From an uncultured Eubacteriales bacterium (lineage in GTDB: Bacteria > Bacillota > Clostridia > Oscillospirales > Acutalibacteraceae), in NCBI GenBank assembly GCA_934436505.1, contig CAKSAP010000006.1:1-64000 (forward strand): a stretch of 64,000 nt of DNA. The letters are read 5' to 3'. This document shows positions 59,279 through 64,000 of the stretch, piece after piece. Below the pieces are notes generated by a model, which had not been told where the DNA came from, ran no database searches, and saw nothing but the letters and a program-made list of their open reading frames with translations. The translations under genes and the position numbers were made by a program. Within the stretch, counting starts at the first letter, position 1, and the number at the start of each line of letters is the position of its first letter.

Positions 59279-59352
59279 GCGATAGGTAGTAGTATAAGAA
59301 TGAGTACCTTCCATCGTGTTGAGGTCCCGGTGGAAATCCGGGCGCCTATCGC
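59279..59352 (+). ncRNA. Degenerate tRNA-like element 2
   Basis: GCGATAGG (59279-59286) pairs with CCTATCGC (59345-59352), 8 bp. A T-arm-like hairpin CCCGG-TGGAAAT-CCGGG precedes the 3' strand. A short GGTA/TACC arm and an imperfect CCTT/GAGG arm complete a cloverleaf outline. The loop TGGAAAT departs from TTCRANN and no anticodon can be assigned. It lies 70 bases after element 1's terminator and just before a small gene. Confidence 0.4.
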
Positions 59353-59423
59353 TGTAAATGTACTTACTGTTAACCGTTGACTCAACAGCAGCGGTATTTT
59401 CATACCCGAAAGGAGAATTGAAA

Positions 59424-59579
59424 ATGGAACAAGATAAAAAAGGCTTATATTCACACCCAAGGTGGAATGATACTTCATTGCCTGAAATAATAGGATATAC
59501 AGAGCCCGATCCAAAAGAATATGAAAAGGATCACGAAGAATTTATTGAATACTTAAAAAAGATTGGTCGTAAACTTTAG
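59424..59579 (+). CDS. Small hydrophilic protein of unknown function
   Basis: 51 residues: begins MEQDKKGLYSHPRWNDTSLP and ends EYLKKIGRKL. The pattern GLYSHPRWNDTSLPEII looks like a short linear binding motif rather than a folded domain. AAGGAG (59410-59415) lies eight bases upstream; a terminator follows. No family recognised. Confidence 0.55.
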   Translation: MEQDKKGLYSHPRWNDTSLPEIIGYTEPDPKEYEKDHEEFIEYLKKIGRKL

Positions 59580-59593
59580 CAATTAAATATCTC

Positions 59594-59626
59594 AAGCACT
59601 TTGCAGAAATGCAAGGTGCTTTTTTA
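59594..59626 (+). terminator. Terminator after the small gene
   Basis: AAGCACTTTGC (59594-59604) pairs with GCAAGGTGCTT (59611-59621), followed by TTTTAAC. Its right arm begins the 38-bp direct repeat. Confidence 0.8.
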
Positions 59627-59652
59627 ACGCTACTTTTCAGCTTTGCGGCTGT
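59615..59652 (+). repeat. 38-bp direct repeat, left copy
   Basis: Starts GGTGCTTTTTTAACGCTACT and ends CTTTGCGGCTGT. It matches 59894-59931 with one mismatch. The two copies bracket about 240 bases that contain the minus-strand small RNA. Confidence 0.9.
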
Positions 59653-59744
59653 TAAATATAAAATTACGGAACAAAAGGTCTGGTATCAGCGGATTTGACA
59701 TTCTTATTGCAAAAGAAAATAAAGTTATAAAAATAATTAGATAT

Positions 59745-59821
59745 AAAAAATGAGAACACAGGCCAAGTCCGTGTTCTCGGGGTAAAGGGGTAAATCTCCA
59801 GGCTGATCAATTCCCTCTTCC
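59745..59821 (-). ncRNA. Candidate minus-strand small RNA
   Basis: From a promoter at 59855-59828 (start near 59821) to a strong terminator, GAGAACAC (59752-59759) pairing with GTGTTCTC (59771-59778) followed on the minus strand by ATTTTTT. About 75 bases, with no frame of use. The 5' part is GGAAGAGGG-rich and could pair with C/T-rich targets. The family is not identified; a Clostridiales intergenic RNA is possible. Confidence 0.6.
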
Positions 59822-59827
59822 GTAATT

Positions 59828-59855
59828 ATTATATGCCATTTTCGTAAAAAGTCAA
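59828..59855 (-). promoter_or_regulatory. Promoter of the minus-strand small RNA
   Basis: TTGACT (59855-59850), 16 bases, perfect TATAAT (59833-59828) on the minus strand. Confidence 0.7.
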
Positions 59856-59893
59856 TATGTTCACTTTATCGAGCATCACGCTTATGGTAAGAT

Positions 59894-59931
59894 GGTGCTT
59901 TTTTAATGCTACTTTTCAGCTTTGCGGCTGT
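59894..59931 (+). repeat. 38-bp direct repeat, right copy
   Basis: Matches 59615-59652 except T for C at 59907. It is preceded by an ACGCTTATGGTAAGATGGTGC context that lacks the left copy's full terminator stem. Confidence 0.9.
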
Positions 59932-59974
59932 CAGTTAATGTGAATTTACGTCCTACTCCATTGGATATATAACT

Positions 59975-60062
59975 TAATCCGTGCGAAGCACCCACTTCTT
60001 TTCACTTTTCACTCTTCACTTTTCTCTGCCCGATAGGGCTTATGTCCCTTTTTGCTTCGCAA
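59975..60062 (-). repeat. Dispersed repeat, inverted partial copy
   Basis: On the minus strand it carries the GGGCAGAGAAAAGTGAAGAG linker and the GAAG...GTGCTTCGCACGGATTA part of the 119-243 and 57883-58014 units, but without the final palindrome. I see nothing else between 60063 and the tRNA terminator. Confidence 0.7.
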
Positions 60063-60138
60063 AAGATGGACTAAGAGTTCAATTCTCTGCTAAATCTGTT
60101 CTAATATTAAACTTTATTGTGAAAATCAAATAGGATAT

Positions 60139-60170
60139 GAAAAAAGAGCATCCTTACGGATACTCTTTTT
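60139..60170 (-). terminator. Terminator of the tRNA operon
   Basis: Minus-strand stem: plus-strand AAAAAGAGCATCC (60141-60153) with GGATACTCTTTTT (60158-60170), one mismatch, ending in a U-tract on the minus strand. Confidence 0.85.
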
Positions 60171-60174
60171 CTTT

Positions 60175-60249
60175 TGGTGACCCGGACGAGAATTGAACTC
60201 GTGTTACCGCCGTGAAAGGGCGGTGTCTTAACCGCTTGACCACCGGGCC
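60175..60249 (-). tRNA. tRNA-Glu (TTC)
   Basis: A canonical 75-base cloverleaf with encoded CCA. Acceptor GGCCCGG, anticodon loop CTTTCAC with TTC, T arm ACGAG-TTCAATT-CTCGT. It lies six bases after tRNA-Met on the same transcript. Confidence 0.97.
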
Positions 60250-60255
60250 GCCTTA

Positions 60256-60332
60256 TGGTAGCGGCAGTGGGACTTGAACCTACGACCTTTCGGGTATGAA
60301 CCGAACGCTCTAGCCAACTAAGCTATGCCGCC
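60256..60332 (-). tRNA. tRNA-Met (CAT)
   Basis: A canonical 77-base cloverleaf with encoded CCA. Acceptor GGCGGCA, anticodon stem-loop TTCGG-TTCATAC-CCGAA, T loop TTCAAGT. The G1-U72 pair is not the C1-A72 type of an initiator, so elongator Met is likely, although CAT tRNAs modified to read AUA (Ile) cannot be excluded. Confidence 0.95.
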
Positions 60333-60363
60333 ATTTTATGCCGTCATTGATTACGGCTTTGAT

Positions 60364-60392
60364 ATTATAATACATTGCTTGTTGGTTGTCAA
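60364..60392 (-). promoter_or_regulatory. Promoter of the tRNA operon
   Basis: A perfect TTGACA (60392-60387), 17 bases, TATAAT (60369-60364) on the minus strand, 31 bases before tRNA-Met. Confidence 0.92.
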
Positions 60393-60526
60393 TAGTTTTT
60401 CGCTTAAAAAATAAATTATAAAAATTTTTTTCGATTTTTGCGAAAATGTAACCGTTTTTGGTTTACATTACCCCCGAGTTACAACTACTTATGAAAGGAC
60501 TTTTTCACAAACGAAAGGAGAAATGT

Positions 60527-61030
60527 ATGACAACTAAGCTGACTAAAAAAGAAAAGGAGTTTTGCGCATTGTATGTAAAGCTTCGAAACGCAAGGGAAGC
60601 TGCGGTGCTTGCAGGCTACAAGGTAATGCCGCAGATTAACGGAATAAGATTGCTCTCAAGGGAAGCTGTCGCAAAGGAAATTGCCCGACTTTCACGTCTT
60701 GAAAGTGCCGTAAACGAGGCGGCGGCAGGCTTTCGCAGGCTTGCTTTCGGCTCTGTGAGCGACGCTGTGAGACTTCTTGACGGCGAGCGTGAGAATTTAG
60801 AGGAGATGGATTTGTTTTCTGTATCCGATATTAAAATTCCAAAGGGCGGCGGTATGGAAATAAAATTCTATGACCGCCAAAAGGCTCTTGAGTGCTTGGC
60901 TCAGCTTGAAGCTTCGGAGAGCACAGGCTCGGCAGTTCCATTCTATAAAGCACTCGAAAAATCCGTTGACTTCCTGTCGGGAACACTCGAATATTCTTCT
61001 TACGGCGGTGATGACAGCGATGAAGCTTAA
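60527..61030 (+). CDS. Phage terminase small subunit
   Basis: 167 residues. N-terminal helix-turn-helix KLTKKEKEFCALYVKLRNAR, then EAAVLAGYKVMPQINGIRLL, typical of terminase small subunits that recognise the packaging site. The C-terminal half should form the oligomerisation part. ATG 60527 has AAAGGAG six bases upstream. The stop overlaps the large-subunit gene. It begins the phage region about 135 bases after the tRNA promoter. Confidence 0.85.
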   Translation: MTTKLTKKEKEFCALYVKLRNAREAAVLAGYKVMPQINGIRLLSREAVAKEIARLSRLESAVNEAAAGFRRLAFGSVSDAVRLLDGERENLEEMDLFSVSDIKIPKGGGMEIKFYDRQKALECLAQLEASESTGSAVPFYKALEKSVDFLSGTLEYSSYGGDDSDEA

Positions 61031-62285
61031 TTCATTCAGCGAATTTTCGCCAAAGCAGTTGACACTCCTGACGTGGTGGTGCAAAAACAGTCCTTTCTCA
61101 TCCTGCGACGCCATTATTTGCGACGGAGCAGTAAGAAGCGGAAAAACGGTGTGTATGTGCATATCCTTCGTGTCATGGGCATTTTACGGGTTCTCGGACT
61201 GCTCGTTTGCCTTTTGCGGAAAGACCGTCACATCACTTCGCCGTAATGTTATTACTCCGCTTTTGCCTCTGCTTCGTGATTTGGGGTTTAAGTGCGAGGA
61301 AAAGGTGTCTAAAAATCTGATTGAAATTTCCTTTGGAAGCATAACGAACAGATTTTACCTTTTCGGCGGTAAGGACGAGTCCTCTGCGGCTCTCATTCAA
61401 GGTATGACCTTAGCCGGAATAATGCTCGATGAGGTGGCTTTAATGCCACGTTCGTTTTGCGAGCAGGCGATTGCACGCTGTTCGGTTGACGGCTCGAAGC
61501 TTTGGTTTAACTGCAACCCCGAAAACCCATCCCATTGGTTTTATAAGGAATGGATAAAGAAATGTGACAAAAAGAACTGCTTTTATCTGCACTTCGTTAT
61601 GGAGGACAATCCGTCACTTTCCGAGGAAATGCTTGCAAGGTATAAAGCCTTGTACAGCGGTGCTTTCTATGAAAGATTTGTACTCGGAAAATGGGTTGCC
61701 GCCGACGGACTTGTGTATCCGTTTTTCAACGAAAAGTACATATACGAAGTGCCGGATAGCTTTGATAAGTTCTGCGTCTCGTGTGACTACGGAACAGTCA
61801 ATCCGACTTCAATGGGATTATGGGGTAAGCACGGCGAAAGCTGGTACAGGATAGACGAATTCTACCACGATTCAAGGCAAAAAGGCTTTCAAATGACCGA
61901 CGAGGAGTATTACCGTTCACTCGTCTCGCTTGTCGGTAAGAGAAAATTGGAATTTGTTGTTGTAGATCCGTCTGCGGCTTCGTTTATTGAATGTATCAAG
62001 CGACACGGCAAATTTACCGTAAAAAAGGCGGAAAATGATGTGCTCGCAGGTATTCATAAGACCTCCGATGCGCTGAAAACAGGAAAAATCAGAATTTGCA
62101 GGACCTGTCCCGATATTATAAGAGAATTTTCGCTTTACCGTTGGGATGAGGGTGCAAAGTATGACGCTCCGAGAAAAGAAAACGATCACGCAATGGATGA
62201 TATGAGATATTTTACGGCTGCCGTTACAAAGGAAGGTTCAAACGATTTCTTTGCGGTCAGCTTTGCAAGAGAAAGGAGGTTTTAA
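61020..62285 (+). CDS. Phage terminase large subunit (PBSX-like)
   Basis: 421 residues. ATPase: Walker A ICDGAVRSGKTVC, Walker B AGIMLDEVALMPRSF and the WFNCNPENPSHWFYKEW coupling segment. Nuclease domain: VSCDYGTVNPTSMGLWG, FVVVDPSAASFI and DHAMDDMRYFT, the acidic residues of an RNase H-like headful nuclease. ATG 61020 overlaps the small-subunit gene by 11 bases; ATG 61011 is an alternative. Confidence 0.93.
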   Translation: MKLNSFSEFSPKQLTLLTWWCKNSPFSSCDAIICDGAVRSGKTVCMCISFVSWAFYGFSDCSFAFCGKTVTSLRRNVITPLLPLLRDLGFKCEEKVSKNLIEISFGSITNRFYLFGGKDESSAALIQGMTLAGIMLDEVALMPRSFCEQAIARCSVDGSKLWFNCNPENPSHWFYKEWIKKCDKKNCFYLHFVMEDNPSLSEEMLARYKALYSGAFYERFVLGKWVAADGLVYPFFNEKYIYEVPDSFDKFCVSCDYGTVNPTSMGLWGKHGESWYRIDEFYHDSRQKGFQMTDEEYYRSLVSLVGKRKLEFVVVDPSAASFIECIKRHGKFTVKKAENDVLAGIHKTSDALKTGKIRICRTCPDIIREFSLYRWDEGAKYDAPRKENDHAMDDMRYFTAAVTKEGSNDFFAVSFARERRF

Positions 62286-62286
62286 T

Positions 62287-63456
62287 TTGGCAATATTCAA
62301 ACAGAAAAAGAAAGCGGCACAAGGCTCTGTGCCTGTGCTTGCAGGAGGTACGGGAAGAAGCTCAAGCAGATTTTCACTTTTGGACAGCTATTCGGCATTT
62401 GACCCGATAAGCAATGCGCTTTTTCACAGCCTGCGTGAATCCGTACCGATTATCGATGCCGCAATTTATAAAATTTTGAGGCTTATCGGAGGCTTCAAGG
62501 TACAGACAACCGACGAACGCTTTGACAAGCTTATAGCGGATTTTATCAAGAATGTGCCTGTGGATTCGGGACAACGCTCACTGCAAAGCTTTATCGATGT
62601 TTACTTCGACAGGCTTCTGACATACGGCACTTCGGTTGCGGAAATGGTCATTGATGATGAGGGCAGGGTCGTCTATCTCTACAATGCGCCGCAGGACAGC
62701 GTAGTGCTAAAGCGCAACAAAACGGATTTCAGAAAGGTCGATGTCTGTTACAGCGAGGATTTCGGCTCACAGCCGTTGGAGTTTCAGGATAGGGTTGTTT
62801 TTTCAACTCTTAATGCCGAAGCGGGCTCACTCACGGGCACGTCGATATTGAGAGGCTTGCCGTTTGTAAGCTCGGTGCTTTTGAAAATCTACAATGCAAT
62901 AGGCGAAAATTGGGACAGGGTAGGCAATGTCAGATTTGCCGTTACCTACAAGCCAAAGGACGACGCAATGTCGGGTGCTTATGCAAAGGACAGAGCAATG
63001 CAGATAGCCGAGGAATGGGGCTCTGCTATGAAAAGCTCGGAGGTGCGTGACTTTATCGCAGTAGGCGATGTGGACGTCAAGGTAATCGGTGCGGATAATC
63101 AGGTGCTCGACAGCGAGGTGCCTGTACGGCAGCTGCTTGAACAGATAATCGCAAAAATGGGAATACCGCCGTTTATGCTCGGTCTTTCTTGGTCAACAAC
63201 GGAGAGAATGGCAGAACAGCAGGCGGACGCGCTGACAACGGAGCTTGAGCATTATCGCCGTGTTTTAACGCCGGTTATCGAAAAAATCTGCAAGGCTCAT
63301 TTGAGAGCTTACGGATATACAAATGATATTGAGGTCATTTGGGACGATATTACGCTTATGGATACGTTGGAGGACGCTAACGCAAGGTATCTCAACGCAC
63401 AGGCAGATGAAATATACAGTCGTCTTACAGACGGGAAAGGAGGTACGGATGAATAA
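62287..63456 (+). CDS. Phage portal protein
   Basis: 389 residues. Portal hallmarks: VPIIDAAIYKILRLIGGFKV, LPFVSSVLLKIYNAIGENW, KMGIPPFMLGLSWSTTERM and QADALTTELEHYRRVLTPVI, the long helix before the wing. Start TTG 62287 has AAAGGAGG seven bases upstream. It forms the channel through which terminase packages DNA. Confidence 0.85.
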   Translation: MAIFKQKKKAAQGSVPVLAGGTGRSSSRFSLLDSYSAFDPISNALFHSLRESVPIIDAAIYKILRLIGGFKVQTTDERFDKLIADFIKNVPVDSGQRSLQSFIDVYFDRLLTYGTSVAEMVIDDEGRVVYLYNAPQDSVVLKRNKTDFRKVDVCYSEDFGSQPLEFQDRVVFSTLNAEAGSLTGTSILRGLPFVSSVLLKIYNAIGENWDRVGNVRFAVTYKPKDDAMSGAYAKDRAMQIAEEWGSAMKSSEVRDFIAVGDVDVKVIGADNQVLDSEVPVRQLLEQIIAKMGIPPFMLGLSWSTTERMAEQQADALTTELEHYRRVLTPVIEKICKAHLRAYGYTNDIEVIWDDITLMDTLEDANARYLNAQADEIYSRLTDGKGGTDE

Positions 63457-64000
63457 GAATTACGATTCAGCTTTTGAAAAGGAATTGCCCGAAATAACCG
63501 AGGAGGACTTGGCTCTTATCAACAGCTTTTCACAGAAAAAGCTCACAAAGGATGATGTTTTCGTCTTTTCTGTGATACTCTGTGACAACGAGGTTGACAG
63601 GGATTTTGAACGCTTCACGGTTGAGTCTATTGAAAAGCTTGCAGAACTGTTTGTCGGAAAAACTGCGATTAAAAACCACAGTATGAACAGCGAGGATCAG
63701 TCGGCGAGAACGTTCAAAACCGAGGTTATAAGAGACGAAGCAAAGCTCAATTCTCTCGGCGAGCAGTACGTTTACTTGAAGGCTTATTGCTACATTCCTA
63801 AAATCAAAAAGTATGAAACGCTTATCGAGGAGATACAGACGGGAATTAAAAAAGAGGTCAGTATCGGCTGCTCGGTTGAAAAAAGCGTGTGCTCGGTTTG
63901 CTCTAAGGACGTAAGACTCGGAGCTTGTACTCACAAAAAGGGCAGAAAATACAACGGACAGCTCTGTTATTATGAACTTGTTTCACCTACGGATGCGTAT
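63449..64000 (+). CDS. Phage XkdF-like / prohead protease-like protein (partial)
   Basis: 184 residues, running off the right end. NKNYDSAFEKELPEITEEDL, then a stretch with FVGKTAIKNHSMNSEDQSAR and a cysteine/histidine cluster CSVCSKDVRLGACTHKKG, followed by LCYYELVSPTDAY, as in Firmicutes phage proteins that often continue with a FVAVPA stretch. The position right after the portal fits a capsid maturation or scaffold protein. ATG 63449 overlaps the portal stop with GGAGG upstream. Confidence 0.7.
   Translation, partial: MNKNYDSAFEKELPEITEEDLALINSFSQKKLTKDDVFVFSVILCDNEVDRDFERFTVESIEKLAELFVGKTAIKNHSMNSEDQSARTFKTEVIRDEAKLNSLGEQYVYLKAYCYIPKIKKYETLIEEIQTGIKKEVSIGCSVEKSVCSVCSKDVRLGACTHKKGRKYNGQLCYYELVSPTDAY

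Noticed and set aside
59073..59285. Possible zinc-ribbon protein (CxxC...CxxH) through the tRNA-like element
   Set aside because: The start is TTG without a site, the second half is hydrophobic nonsense, and the RNA folding plus terminator explains the sequence better. Not fully excluded.

Overview
The window looks like the chromosome of a low-to-moderate GC, Gram-positive, spore-forming Clostridia, most like a gut Ruminococcaceae/Oscillospiraceae member. The signs are the infC-rpmI-rplT leader arrangement, the trmFO/plsX/rnc/smc/ftsY order, an orphan spoVAD, sigma-A promoters close to consensus, strong purine-rich ribosome-binding sites and several genes for plant or host glycan use. The assignment is inference from gene content; no rRNA is present.

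Layout. 1-690: the cut-off end of a structured transcript, a terminator and a patchwork of short dispersed repeats. 0.7-3.1 kb: ylmH and pyk (pyk behind a leader with its own terminator). 3.4-9.8 kb: divergent GH127 and GH29 glycosidases, then a FliB-like protein, a membrane-anchored EEP-family phosphoesterase and a nucleotidyltransferase-like protein. 9.9-15.9 kb: VanY-type carboxypeptidase, a candidate type I toxin-antitoxin locus (10.87-11.32 kb), a membrane M28 peptidase, a lipoprotein, a sialidase-fold protein and a YdcF/SanA protein. 15.9-35.3 kb: dense housekeeping block: infC-rpmI-rplT, rRNA methyltransferase, dprA, topA, trmFO, plsX, rnc, radical SAM protein, smc, ftsY, XTP pyrophosphatase, yhbY, nadD, yqeK, rsfS, leuS and a 37-residue peptide. 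35.3-40.8 kb: esterase, gamma-carbonic anhydrase-like protein, araA-araD, spoVAD and a small membrane peptide. 40.9-46.1 kb: Rrf2/IscR regulator, split methionine synthase (activation domain separate from metH), cysteine desulfurase and IscU. 46.4-49.9 kb: DUF134 regulator, pflB, pflA. 50.5-53.2 kb: second GH29 fucosidase and a GPH sugar symporter. 53.3-57.9 kb: an unknown protein, PHP phosphoesterase, LysR regulator, cytidylate-kinase-like protein and MATE transporter. 57.9-60.1 kb: accessory island with repeats, gene remnants, orphan small genes, two degenerate tRNA-like elements and a candidate minus-strand small RNA. 60.17-60.39 kb: tRNA-Met and tRNA-Glu (minus strand, one promoter). 60.5-64.0 kb: start of a prophage packaging module (terminase small and large, portal, protease-like protein) running off the right end.

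How the genes fit together. The GH127 arabinofuranosidase, araA and araD suggest that L-arabinose released from plant polymers enters the pentose phosphate pathway. The two GH29 enzymes, the sialidase-like protein and the GPH symporter point to use of host or plant glycans. Pyk and PflB/PflA carry the carbon to pyruvate and then to acetyl-CoA plus formate. The Rrf2 regulator, IscS and IscU supply Fe-S clusters, and a perfect palindrome over the iscS promoter is the obvious operator candidate.

Most novel candidates: the convergent toxin/antisense locus at 10.87-11.32 kb; the tRNA-like element with its own terminator at 59.1 kb and the small RNA flanked by 38-bp direct repeats at 59.6-59.9 kb; FtsY with its acidic domain at the C-terminus; and the pyk leader attenuator.
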